Assembly: GCA_029204225.1 (NCBI GenBank)
Contig: CM055111.1
Location: 15,451,497-15,515,496 of the forward strand
DNA length: 64,000 bases
Reading direction: 5' to 3'
Origin: Diphasiastrum complanatum
Taxonomy: Eukaryota > Streptophyta > Lycopodiopsida > Lycopodiales > Lycopodiaceae
Positions 43,810-55,099 of the stretch are shown here, piece by piece. The position numbers and the translations under genes are program-made. The notes under the pieces are model-generated. The model searched no databases. It was given only the letters and a program-made list of their open reading frames with translations, and was not told where the DNA came from. Within the stretch, counting starts at the first letter, position 1; each line of letters begins with the position of its first letter.

Positions 43810-45040
43810 GTCATACACCTAATGTGTAACACGATGTAGATATATTATAGCTTATTTATAAGTTTGGTTTTCTTTTTCTTAACACATTATTATTATATTT
43901 TAATTTATTTGCAAAGAATACTTCTGAAAGAAAATGTGATATCTAAAAAGAGAAACATGAAAAATGATGAATATGCTTGAGATGGACTACGAGACAATAT
44001 ACGCGTGCCTAAAAAGTCATATTTTACATCAAGGTGAGCATTCAAAAAAGCTATAATGTCCAAGATGTAATTAATCACATTACAGAGATGACGTACAAGG
44101 ATATAAGTGCCACAAAAAATGTTATGTCAATTTTCAATTATTCCACAATTGCAACGTCTGTTTCAATGCAAGTCCTTGGCGTAGTTAATAGATTGACATG
44201 TCAAAAAACAAATTGATAGTGTTCTCCAAATTTAGTTATGAGCTTCTATAATCTATGTTCACATCATGGAAAATTGTGCAGATTAGTTTATTTACCTTAG
44301 TTGTGGATAGTTCTAGACCTGTCCAACAAAGGACAACTAGAGTCTATGTTCACATTATGGTGAGTCATGCCACGTTACGTAATGACATACATGGACACAC
44401 ATTATTGGGCCATGTGGACATAGAATAGTTAAAAATTAAAAAAGGATATCTTTACAAAGAGTCTTTTTAGGGTCGAGAGTTTTTCTAATGATAACTTTTT
44501 AGGTATAGTTGAGCTTTTGTGAATTCCATATGACTAATATGTGAAAATTCACACGTGTGGGAATGCCTTGATGTGTGATTTAGATCTCCTAAGCTTTGTT
44601 CTTGCACTATAGATCAACTATAGATTGAAATCCAAGATCTATGTCAAATTCTAAGGCAAAAAGACAAATCTACATGCATACATTCATCACCAAACTGTTT
44701 CACACAATGGGAAGACTTCAAGCAAAAAATAAGTACAAAAAGTTGTTGCTCTCGGGTAGAGAGAGAAAGCAATTAATTGCCCTCGGGTAGAGAGAGAGAG
44801 CGAAATACACACAAAATTGAATGATCTCAAATTGCTCTCAAAAACTCACATAGAATAATGAAGGAAATCAAAGTAACTCGAGGTGGCCCAAGCTCAATCC
44901 TATTGGGAAAAAATATGGAGGGAGAGAAGTGAGTTGGTTTGACAAGTCGAAAACTATAAACGACTTATCGAGTGCAGAGCAATTTTCCTCCTTTCCTAAT
45001 GCATGACTATGCCTATCAATATTAAACAAATTGTAATGAC
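43810..45040. other. AT-rich spacer
   Basis: No gene recognised. GCTCTCGGGTAGAGAGAGA-type sequence occurs twice 40 bp apart near 44,748 and 44,786. Confidence 0.35.
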
Positions 45041-45360
45041 AGAAGTAATGTTCAATCTCTTAGCAACTAACTTTGAAATCGTCAGCACTAAAGTGATTTC
45101 ATAGCCAAACAATGAAGTATTGAATTATTAGACAAAAGCGATATGAAATTTATCAGTTACAAAACAATCACGGAGATGCATACATTCTGATATAATACTG
45201 AACGCAATGAAAGGATAGATTGATTCAGCATGTAGCATGTACAAATCAGATGATGATGAGCACAATACAATTGCGGATGGAAACTGCGTACTCTAAGCTA
45301 TCTTTGAGGAATTAAAGACTCTGCTTGATGCACTTCTGCTAATAAGTGTGAGAGATTTCA
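45040..45360. repeat. Dispersed repeat related to 63,700-63,960
   Basis: GAGCACAATACAATTGCGGATG ... GCGTACTCTAAGCT here parallels GAGCACAAGACAATAGCGGGTG ... GCATGCTCTACAAAGCT at 63,810-63,850, with similar flanking words (CTTCTG-TAA, ACAC). Likely diverged LTR or leader copies of one retroelement family. Confidence 0.5.
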
Positions 45361-45621
45361 ACTAGTTTAGTCTAGTTTAGTCATATTTTGGTACATTGTC
45401 AATAAGAGGCCAAAACTCATTTTAGACTTAGAAATAAACTTTTTGGAGTTATATTAGTTTAAAATACATTCAATAAACACTTTTTGAAAGTGTGAAAAAG
45501 TTGGTAGTCGAGTTTGAGAGAGATTCAAATTTGAATGTTGGGTACTTTGAATCTAAACCCAAAAATAGTAGGGTTTACATTTTGGAGGGAAATCCAAGTG
45601 GCCAAATAGGGTTTGGACATT

Positions 45622-45632
45622 CTATAAAAGGA
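45622..45632 (+). promoter_or_regulatory. TATA box with CT-rich leader, probably in an LTR
   Basis: CTATAAAAGG followed 25-50 bp later by a CTTCTCTCTTCTCTCTCTC pyrimidine patch, the usual arrangement around a plant transcription start. No host gene follows; an LTR U3-R boundary is most likely. Confidence 0.45.
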
Positions 45633-46089
45633 TGTAAGTCGTGGAGAGACACACCTTCTCTCTTCTCTCTCTCATTTCATCATTATACATGGTTCTCTTT
45701 TGGTTCTACTACTCATTGGTGCACTATCTTGGTGATATCTTGCAATCTTGTGTGTAGAATGCTCATATTTTGCTATTTTTGGTTCCACACGTGTGAAATA
45801 TAGTAGGTACTGTAATTGTACGGACAAAAAACATATTTTATGTTTTGGTTCATGTTTGATCAGTATCTCTTAGAGTTTGCATCTCATTTTGTATGTAGAT
45901 GCTGATTTTTCTACATTGGCAGGATTGTTGGTTTGCTCCGTCGTGCTATACCAACAGGGTTAATATAAATTTTGTAGTGAAACGTATCGTTCCCACAAAG
46001 GATAGCGTTAGAAAGTTATGTTTTTGGTGTAATTATGGCAGGTGGTTTCGAATGTTATTCTGGTTGTCGACAAACATTAAAAAGTAACC

Positions 46090-47202
46090 AATATTACTTA
46101 TCTTTGGAATAGGTAATGTTAATGAATTCAGAACAACAATCTGGCTTCTATCGAATTGAAGAAAACGCGTTCTACAAATGAAATGTTATCAGAGTAGTAC
46201 ATCAGACTACACTTTGGCTGACTAAGGTGTCAACAGAGAATCGTTAATTGTTCGATGTATTCGCGACTGCGCAGACAATCAATTAATCGAGTTTGCGAAC
46301 TATTCGTTCCTAGACAATAGTCCTCAACAACTAAAGCCCAACTTAATGGTTAAAGAGCACGAATGGTTTTAGAGCACGTTAGAAACTTATGTCAATGCCA
46401 AATCAGGAAAACAGATCAGAGACTCAATTCTTCAGACAGGGACTGTCATCTCATTTGTATACATACAACTTAATTCAATGATCGTGCTAGACTGCACAAA
46501 GATAGACATTATTCGAGTGTCGAAAAGAAAGTATTCGCGACAAACGAATAAGATGATTTTAAGACAGTTCTTTAGAGCATGCTTTACGAAAACACAACAA
46601 ACGACTGTAATGCACTAGAGCGTCTGTTTGATCAGAGAGTAATTCACGAAATGCGTTAGAGATTGTTAGCAGACTCAAGATTACTCACACTCAACAGTGC
46701 GAAGAACAGAGATAAGGGAGAATAACTCACAGAACTCTATTCACTTCTTCATTATCTTACATAAGCATAAACTCTTCTCTCTCGATGATTGAGACTGAAG
46801 TGTGAGATTAATATATGTTCTACGGGACGAACAAACACACCTCTTAAACAATAGGTGCATCGCTCCCGCGAAAGGGTCTAGTTAAGAATTAAATTGAAAA
46901 TACGTTCAACTATACCATAAGAGGTGTACTTAACTATGAGTTAAAGTTACTCTAGTTTAACATGTCTTTTCATAACTAGTCGTTTCGTATGGATGACCTA
47001 GTTAAGGGTTATCCAAGGCAATGTCTTTTCCTATTAAAGGTCTAGCCCTTAATTTATAAGACAAGTACCTAGGAGATATATTCTCGAAAAATGACTTAGG
47101 CCTCTTCATGATTTATACTTAACCAGCTCATATCTTCATTTTCGAGTATATTATGCCATATTTATATTGATATTCAATTTTTGACATTTGCGTGGCATCA
47201 CA
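46090..47202 (-). repeat. Putative 3' LTR of the minus-strand gypsy element
   Basis: On the minus strand GAGGAAGGGGA (complement of 47,205-47,215) forms a polypurine tract, followed after a few bases by TGTGATGCC at 47,202, a plausible LTR start. The lower boundary is not defined; 46,090 is an estimate. It follows the extra reading frame at 47.8-50.2 kb, as a 3' LTR should. Confidence 0.4.
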
Positions 47203-47801
47203 TATCCCCTTCCTCAAATGTGAAACGTCCTCGTGAACATATCATCTTGGTTTTGAGGATTATTCGAGAAACATTCTTGTTCGTCAGATTTTCGTTGAGG
47301 CGAATTTTTTTTTTTTTCATATGATTCGTCCTTTAGATATTTCTTCAGAGAATATGTGTCTTGTTGTTGCGTTGAGTAGGTTGATTTTGAGTTGAAATTG
47401 TTTGATGAAAACTGGAATCAAACTTCAAAACATCTTCAAACTGCAAGGATCTAGCTTCAGTATCACAGATAGGCATCAACATGACAAAGACATGAATAGT
47501 ATTTATGAATTATTCAATTCTTCATATAGTTTCGGAGCTAGTTCCAAGTTCTGTTGAGCTTCGATCAGTAACAAATCTTCTTTGGATTTTGTATATCGGC
47601 CAATTGAGAGGTTGCCGAATTCTTCTAGTTTAATAGAGAGTAATGTTCCATCGAACAACTCCTGAGTCAACTTTGTATCTTCGTCTGAATCACTTCGTAG
47701 AGTGATTTCTTCAAGTATCGAGATGAGAATCTAATAAAATTGCTTTTAACATAAAGATTCTGAACAAAAAATAATGTCTTTTTCGCAAAGGTACCAAACT
47801 G

Positions 47802-50155
47802 CTAAAATGAATATGTACAAAATTGCTTATATCTGAATGACTTCCTTCTATCCTGCAGATTATGTCGAATCTCCACAAAATGTTCTACAAGGTTTCGCTC
47901 CCAATCCACATATAGACTGAATAATTCTGGATACGCCATATTAATGTTGATCAGCAACCCTGCATCGTCGAATGCGCCTAAATTTGCAACAGCTTTGGGT
48001 TTGTATAATTGAAACTGCGACTTTCGCTTCCAAAAATGTTGCTTATTGTTTTCGTTCTGCAAAAATTGAAGTTCTTTGATGTGAATGTATTCGAGAGCAT
48101 ACATAGCCGAAGAGCCTATGCATAACTCTGTTGTCCCGAAAGGTAGGACTTTAAACTTTCCATGGATTATGCCCCAGCAGAGACATCCTTTCTGCTCGAT
48201 AGAAAGCTGTCGCTTCCAATCGTTGAAGACGATGCCTACTGCGCCTGGTAGCATCATATAATCCATACGTCATTGTAATTCAATGTTAAAAGCAGGTGGA
48301 CACCATTTTCAGAAGCGTTCAGCAAATGCACGGAATTCGTCAGCACATACCTTCGACGGATTCTGCCACATTCGCTTTGGCTGTGTAGATGCAGTTGCCA
48401 AGTCCTGAGTTTGCAACTCAACAGCTAGCTTCTGATCTTCCATTTGTTGTTGGAGATCTCACAGCTCCTGTTCGAGCTTGTCAATCTTTACGATTGCTTC
48501 TAGATACTCGGGATGGTCTGAGGCTCTGGTGCAGGCATGCACAGATGGAATTTGTTGTGTAAGGTCATCAATTCTGAGTAAGGCCTGAAAGTACTCGTCG
48601 TGTGCATCTGGTCCGCTGCAAGATGGGTTAGCTTCACTCGAAAACTCCATTAGCTCTGCCAATTCTTCCTCGACAAGAGCCTTCGAATCCTCGAGTGGTT
48701 GTAGGAACTCAACTCGAAAATTGTCGAGCATCTGACCTTGGAGCTGGTTTAGCTTCGTGAGGTCGACTGTAACGAACCCTGCATTGGTGCATATAGAGAG
48801 AGCAACTTTTGCCTTTAGTCTTCTCATTCATTCCTCTTGGAAATGTTTCTGGAGCGCGACATTATGTTGATTTGCAGTTGTCAGTTGCTGCTTTAAAGAA
48901 TCATTTTGAGTCTGATAATTATCAGACTTGGCCTCAATCGCCTTATTGATCTGTTTTAAAAAATTAGCTTCCTTTATTAAGGTTTGAAGCTGTGTGTTGA
49001 GAGAATGATTTCGTTCAATCAGCTTTGTGTTTTCTGATTCGAGCGAATCAATCTTCTCGAAAGACGCCTTGAGATCCTCTTGGCATCTCCTTTCTGAGTT
49101 GACAAATTCCATCGTAATTTGCTGGTGGTACTTGTTCAACTCATACACTTCAGCCACTAGGTTTTTGGCTTTCTCGGTCATAGTGCGAAACCACTGGGGC
49201 TGGTCGTTTGGTTGTTCTTCATTTGCCACATGTGCCCCAGTGTCGCCTTCAGCAGTTGTTTGTCTTTTTCTGATGTATCAGACTGAGTTGCGTCATCATC
49301 AGAGGAGGAGGCCCTCGTCTGCTTTTGAGATGTGGAAGCAGATGCGTGCTGTGAAGAATCAACAACAGCAGCAGTAGCTCCATCAGCCTCCATCGCCACA
49401 GTTGGGACTAGTTCCGACTGGGATGGTGCAACGTCAATGTCCATAGTAGTGGTAGCTGCTACTTCGACGGTTGGTGCAATTTTAGTAACGAGGCCGGAAA
49501 TATCAATTGGCTTGGAGGCCAACATTCTTCCCGTCAGCAATGTTTTCTCTTGCTCGTTCAAAATGTCAAAATGGACGCATAGCCGAGAGACATGTGCTCC
49601 AACTCCAGAAATTTTTTGGTGCTTGATCCAGCGCAAAAATGCTTTATATCTAATAGTGCCGAAACAAACCGGATTACCCGCAAGTGCGTCTAAGATGTAA
49701 CCAAAATTTTGCACTGAAATTGTCGCATCAACATCCGTCAAAAAGAGTACTTGGTTTGCAAATTTACAAAACATCTTAAATGTGGTATCACGAATCATAG
49801 AGATCTTGTACCCCTTCATGGGTACGAAGCAATTGTTAAGGAAGTGGGCAGCTTCATCCACCGAATCCTTATTTGTTGAGATCATCTTCCCATCCATCGG
49901 TAATCCAAGGGCTGTGCAAAACAAGTCTTCAGAGATAGTGAAGAATTTGCCTCGCACATGGACTTTGAAATCAACCTCCGAAATGGAATGAATGGAGTTG
50001 ACAAACTTTGTACTGACTTCGGAGAGGATGATGGAGGGGTCCACTTTTAAATTACCCAACCTGCATCGATCCAAAAAGGACTGGATGGATGCCAGGCAGA
50101 TTCCTGCGCGTGCTTTCGAGATGATGTTAGAGCTTGAACTGGATCCAGAAGCCAT
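47802..50155 (-). pseudogene. Long extra reading frame downstream of gypsy pol (plant-transposon-protein-like)
   Basis: Minus strand. Residues 1-about 215 (50,155-49,500) form a globular part with VDFKVHVRGKFFTISEDLFC and LPMDGKM, resembling the 'putative plant transposon protein' domain found with plant LTR elements. Then comes a Ser/Thr/Asp-rich linker (ASSSDDDATQSDTSEKD). After one frameshift near 49,200 a long coiled coil follows (FEKIDSLESENTKLIERNHS ... LKQQLTTANQHN), then a final globular part to 47,802. From 49,229 to 47,802 one frame continues through in-frame TGA codons at about 48,828, 48,459, 48,310 and 48,270, with no TAA or TAG. It lies between pol and a polypurine tract in pol orientation, the position of extra ORFs in some gypsy lineages. 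Function unknown. Confidence 0.65.
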
Positions 50156-50560
50156 TGTTTGAATTTTTCACGAAAGCTCGTAGATCGCAATAGGTCGCAA
50201 ATGAATGCTTTGATCGCAAAGAGAATGTGCACAGGAAAGCATAAAATCGCAGGCAAAAAGTGTAAGGAAGAAAAATGAAAAATAACTCTGATTTGCAGTA
50301 GCGGTGTGGAAGGGATGATGACGTGGCATGGTGACTTGACATCTGACACTTCCATTTATGGAGTACGTGCATGGGTCAGTGTTTGAAACTATGATTTGAC
50401 AGATCGATCTTTAATGACGGAAGACCGTTTTTGAAAAGAAAACAAATAAATTAAGGAAAAACAATATCTGTTTTGATATGTGAGTGTACACACGTGTGAA
50501 TAATGAGGATCATGTGGCCATCATCTTTAATAGAGGGATGTAAAAAGTAGGTAGATAGAT
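50156..50560 (-). other. Upstream region of the extra reading frame
   Basis: Non-coding stretch between the 11-bp minisatellite and the ATG at 50,155. No clear TATA box was identified. Confidence 0.3.
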
Positions 50561-51000
50561 TCTTGAAAGATTCTCAAAAAGGTAGGTTGAGAGATTCTCG
50601 AAGGATACTAGAAAGTTTCTAGAATATTTCGCGAAACATTCTTGAGAGATTCTAGAAAATGATATAGAACTTCACAAAAAATTCTCGACAATGTTAAGCG
50701 TCATCCTAGAAAATTTCTCAAAAAATTAAAGAAAAAAAATACTAAAAAGATTCTAGAAAAATTTTCGAAAGAAAAAAAAATGACAAGTTTTAGTTCACAG
50801 TTAGAGTGTCGCGAAAGTTTCTCGAAAAGTTCTCGAAAATACTTTGAAAAATAATTTAAAAGATTTAAGAGAAGACAAGAAAAATTCTCGAAAAATTCAC
50901 GAAACAGTTTGAACAAATGTTGAACAGTGGTAGAAAAGTTCACGAAAATTTCTAGAAAAGAAAAAAAAGTCGCGAACATTATCAGAAAAATACTAGAAAA
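50561..51000. repeat. 11-bp minisatellite with TTCnnGAA dyads
   Basis: Consensus TTCTCGAAAAT, roughly 35-40 diverged units. Exact TTCnnGAA cores start at 50,561, 50,595, 50,617, 50,628, 50,650, 50,751, 50,819, 50,830, 50,885, 50,896, 50,939 and 50,950. Four adjacent pairs are exactly 11 bp apart and other gaps are 22 or 55. TTCnnGAA is the dyad unit of heat-shock elements. The array lies upstream of the 50,155 start on the minus strand. Confidence 0.85.
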
Positions 51001-51278
51001 TAATAAGAATAAAAATAAATAAATAAAAAAAATTCTGATCAAAGGTAGTATTTTTTTAGTTTGGACCCGTTAATACGTGTAGGTAACAGTTCCCCTTCAA
51101 GTGATTGAAGTTGCACATAACCATTGTCAAACACCTCTATGACTTTAAAAGGTCCAAGCCATCGCATATGGAGTTTTCTTGAGAACTTTTGATGGCGACT
51201 GTCATATATCAGCGCATAATCATCAACTTTAAGATCACATTTTTTTATATGACTGTCATATTTCTTCTTTCTTTGTTC

Positions 51279-52058
51279 CTAGATTTCCTTCGTTAATTTT
51301 TGTGAAGACTCACAAGCTTCAGCTAGTTCTTCAATATTAGTCAACCTTTCGTTTATACATTCTACATTTGTTCGTTGAGCTTGGATACGAAAAGTTTTGG
51401 CCTCAAATTCAATTGGCAGAATAGGATGCATACCATATGTCAGAAAATATGGTGTCTGTTTCGTCGTGATTTTCTCTGTATTACGATAAGCCCAAAGAAC
51501 TGATGGTAGTTTCTGATCCCAATCTGTTGCGTGTGCAATAATAATTTTAGTCAGGATCTTACATAAAATTCCATTAGCTCTTTCTGTCAACCCGTTTGCT
51601 TTTGGATTATACGGCGTAGTTTTTCTGTGTTTGATAAGGAAATAAGTTGTCAGCAACCGTATAGTGTCATTTAAAAAATGTGTACCTCGGTCACTTACTA
51701 GTTCGAGTGGACAACCATATGTGGTGATAATACTTTTGAATAAGAACGTCGCGACAATTTTTGCATCATTTCTTTTTGTCACCTCTGCTTCCACGTTCTT
51801 TGTAGCATAATCCGTTGCAACTAGAATATATCAACATTTCGTATGTCGGGTAACAGGTTTAATTGGACCGACAAAGTCAATCCCCCACTTCTCGAATGGT
51901 GCAACAGGAAGGATTAGTGTCAACGAAAAATTCATTGATTTTGTAGGCTTATCAGATCTTTGGCATGGATCACATGAACGAATAAAGTTTGATACATCCT
52001 TGAACATTGTTGGCCACCAATACTTGGTAGTCAATATCTTATTAATTGTGTTCTTCAA
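51279..52058 (-). pseudogene. Ty3/gypsy integrase (minus strand)
   Basis: 52,058-51,831 carries YWWPTMFKDV, CDPCQRSDK (zinc-binding CxxC) and WGIDFVGPI (first catalytic Asp). After a stop at about 51,830, 51,794-51,279 carries LVSDRGTHFLND (second Asp), PYNPKANGLTERANGIL (catalytic Glu), then WAYRNTEKITTKQTPYFLTYG and PIEFEAKT. All three DDE residues are present; a single break lies between the first and second. It belongs with the RNase H upstream at 52,604-52,164 and is unrelated in sequence detail to the plus-strand gypsy at 9-13 kb. Confidence 0.85.
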
Positions 52059-52163
52059 AGCAAAATGTCCACCAACATCTTCTGAGTGTAAGGCTTTAAT
52101 GACCTTTTTAATGTCTTCGGATTCGAGACATCTTCGAAGCTGATGATTTGCACCAAGCTTGTA

Positions 52164-52604
52164 CTAAACATTGTTAATAATTGTATAAGGTGCTACCTTA
52201 TATTGAAAAACTGTCTTTTGCTCCAAATCATAACCATTCGGATATATCTGATCCTTGAGATAAGTAATGATATCAGAATATAACGAATTTGTAGATGAAA
52301 TCTCGAATAAATGTTCGTCTGAAAAATCATCATTGATAGGGTCTTCAATTTTTCCAGTGCTGAGTCGCGATAGATAATCAGCATTTGTATGATACTTTCC
52401 TTGACGAAGCTCTACTTGATAAGTGAATTCTTGCAGAAGTAGAACCCATCGAGCAATTTGTCCTGATAGATCTAGTTTATTTACAAGATACTTAAGAGCA
52501 TAATGATCCACATGAAAAATAAATGCATATCCCAACAAATAATGCCGAAATTTTTTAACAGTGAAAATTATGCCAAGTGCTTCTCTTTCTGTAGCCGAAT
52601 ACAA
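52164..52604 (-). pseudogene. Ty3/gypsy RNase H, truncated at its start by a copia fragment
   Basis: Begins YSATEREALGIIFTVKKFRHYLLG (catalytic Glu) and continues FIFHVDHYALKYLVNKLDLSGQIARWVLLLQEFTYQVELRQGKYHTNADYLSRL, the end of RNase H and the start of the linker to integrase. The first strands with the first Asp are missing. At 52,601-52,604 the reading is joined to a plus-strand copia fragment, a recombination or insertion junction. Confidence 0.85.
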
Positions 52605-52900
52605 TCAGGATACCACAAGGAGGACCATGCACGATGATGATGGACTCTCAGAGTGCCATTTATCTATCCTAGGATCCATTCTTCCATTCAAAGACAAAAC
52701 ACATACCTCTGAAGTACCATCACATTCAAGATTCGATCTCGAAAGGAGAGCTCCAAGTCCAATACATAAAATTTGAAGACATGATTGCAGATCTGCTCAC
52801 GAAGCCACTCGACAAGCCATTCTTCGCAAAGCTACAAGGTTCAAGATGGAGTGTCAGAAATGGTGAACTCCTGCAACTTTGCCACGACGCGAAATAAAGC
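52595..52900 (+). pseudogene. Ty1/copia RNase H C-terminus fragment
   Basis: Plus-strand frames give DSQSAIYLS (catalytic Asp region), FFHSKTKHI, ISKGELQVQYI and the closing MIADLLTKPLDKPFFAKLQG motif, the end of copia Pol. One or two frameshifts. It is followed by LTR-like sequence and is antisense to the gypsy fragment it abuts. Confidence 0.75.
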
Positions 52901-53650
52901 GAAACGAAATGAAGGTCCAATGGCGAACAATTCGCGAAAGTCAACGTACCTCAAAATCCCTAAGACACAAAATGAAGCGAAACTCGAAGGTCAAATGATT
53001 TTCGAAAGTCAAACATGCATCCAGGACCAAAAAGACATGACACGAAATAAAAAGAAATGAAAGAAAATTTTTTGCACTATCAACTGGCAGCTCAACAGGC
53101 GTGGAGTCTTAAACTTCACACCTAGTTGAAACGACTAGCAATAACGGAGAGTAACTGATTAGTTGATTAGCGTTAACTACTCTTGTAATTCTCTGTTTAG
53201 CTATCTTGTAAACTCCACACAGTGGAGATATAAACTATTTTTCTAGATCAAAATAGATATAGAGAATGTGCGTGAGTAGAGCAAAAAAGAAAAAGATTAG
53301 AAACGAAATAGTTGTGCATGAAAGTCTACCAACGAGTAGAACACAACGAAAGAGCAGAGCGTCAGGCCGCCAACGAGCGAGACACTAACCATCTCGCTCT
53401 AAAAAATTAAACTGATAATATAGTTTCTCTATCTCGTGCATCTCCTTGTCTTCCGTTGTCTTGATTGCTAGGATGAAATCTATTTTGTGATCTGTAGTTG
53501 CGTGTCTAGGCTCTTGTAAGCTTTCGCACAAGAAAATACAAAGAAACAAATACGTTCGCAATACAAAATAAACCCTTTCGCTACAATACCAAGTAGCTAG
53601 TTGAAATATACACGATTAAAACTTTTCATACATTACTTAAATACGCTACC
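52901..53650 (+). repeat. Putative copia 3' LTR region
   Basis: Follows the end of copia Pol. Contains repeated GCGAAA and TTCGCGAAAG-type words at 52,890-52,995, a TATA-like GATATAAACTATT at about 53,226, and a long R/U5-like AT-rich stretch. Neither end could be fixed precisely. Confidence 0.4.
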
Positions 53651-54240
53651 CACAAATTGATTAGCATGGCATAAGCCCTAATACAATAACATTAGGCCTT
53701 GGCCTATTGCTAAATACCTTTATGCTGTTTGGGAAGACTAGACTATGATTTATAAATGCTATTTATGTTGTTAAGTAGTATTGCTACATTTGGACGAGGA
53801 TAACAACTGATGCTCAGCTATGACACTTGTCATCTCCACGATACTAGCTCCTGTGGTTTTGTGTTGTGGGATGGTGGCAGGTATCAGCTAGACATCTTGA
53901 AAGTGGCTATGCTTTATGGTGTTTTTTTAGTACTATATTTTACTTTTTATCTCATTGTAACCTTGTTGGAATATGAGTAAAGGCTTCAAAGAAGAAATAT
54001 CTTGGTGCATTTATTCATAACAAAAACTAGTAGGTACATTGATGAAAAAGATATGTACACCCCGAAGGGGAAGTTTAAGCAAAAGTAAGCTCAAACAAGA
54101 GCGAAGCTTGCACTAAAGCTAAGATTAATCCATATCTTGGCATTAAAAATAAAGGTGCAAAAACTATGATGATGTCAGTGGGAGTCTACCAACTGACTGC
54201 AGCAGATCCGAAAAGTGATGAGGTGGTGAGTTGGCTAATG
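53650..54240. other. Spacer without recognisable gene
   Basis: AT-rich; no coding motif or repeat identified. Confidence 0.35.
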
Positions 54241-54249
54241 AAGGGAGAT

Positions 54250-55012
54250 GAGATGTAGCAAACCAAACTATCGTCGCCCGTTGTAGGATTGGTAGGGCCT
54301 AACCACATTGCAGGGCAATGGAAATACGTTGTTTGAAAGAAGCCATGAGAATAGAACTAGGAATACCTTGACGCACTGCCGCCTGATGAGAACACATGCG
54401 AAGAAATTTCTCAAAGCGTCGATGCAAGGTGCCATAAGTCTCAATTGCCAGGGCAATGAAAGCATATCAGTAGGGTGCCTGTTGGAGTAGTTTTTTTTTC
54501 TTCTCTTGTGCTGCCACGTCTATCGCTTCGTCAGGTGTGAAGGCAGAGCAAGGCAATAGGTCACCATGCATGGGATCAGCAACACCAACATTTGCCAAAG
54601 TACGAAGCCCATCCTGGGAGAGGACAATGTCAACACATTTGCGGGAAGAGTGGGTTGTGGTAGAAGGAAAGACATGAGACTGCTCTCTGAAGAAATGGAA
54701 TCCTCCATCTCTGGCTATAGCGGCCGCTGCATCTTTGACAACATCATGCGTAGTTGTGCACTCACTTCCAAAAGGATAGCAGAGGAGGTGGATAGCAAGA
54801 GCATCCATAGGGTGACCACAAACACACCTGGAGAGACCCAAGATTGAAGGATGAGGTAGTCCCAAGCGAAGATGAAGAGCAGTGGTGAGATGGCTGAAGA
54901 CAACCAAAATGAAGGAATAACAGACCAGCCCTTGCAGTTGGACCCGTCGATGCAATGCCGAAAGAGCCTCAGAGAGCATGCTGGAAAGGATTTGCTTGTG
55001 CATGCGCTCCAA
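54250..55012 (-). pseudogene. LINE-E C-terminal domain, possible nuclease
   Basis: Reads GLPHPSILGLSRCVCGHPMDALAIHLL (possible zinc-binding Cys), then TTHDVVKDAAAAIARDGGFHFFREQSH, SSRKCVDIVLSQDGLRTLANVGVADPM and the tail CSAFTPDEAIDVAAQEK. After a frameshift near 54,480 it reads RRFEKFLRMCSHQAAVRQG and FKQRISIALQCG. I recognise this arrangement from RT proteins abundant in plant genomes. The Asp in VDIVL followed by an acidic/Asp position about 20 residues on fits a restriction-like (PD-D/ExK) fold only loosely, so nuclease activity is an inference. Confidence 0.55.
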
Positions 55013-55099
55013 GAGGGTTTCTTGCAGGTGATCAGGATTGAAAGTGAGGAGTTGTTCAAAAGGAGGAAGACATGCTTAGACAGAGAGGGAGAGCAGCTC

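Noticed and set aside
47802-49229. TGA as a recoded sense codon
   Set aside because: Only a few TGAs occur in a decayed retroelement gene, at positions where CGA is plausible. The host-gene exons contain no in-frame TGA and end in TAA.
50701-51042. 113-residue Phe-rich frame on the minus strand
   Set aside because: It is the translation of the 11-bp minisatellite.
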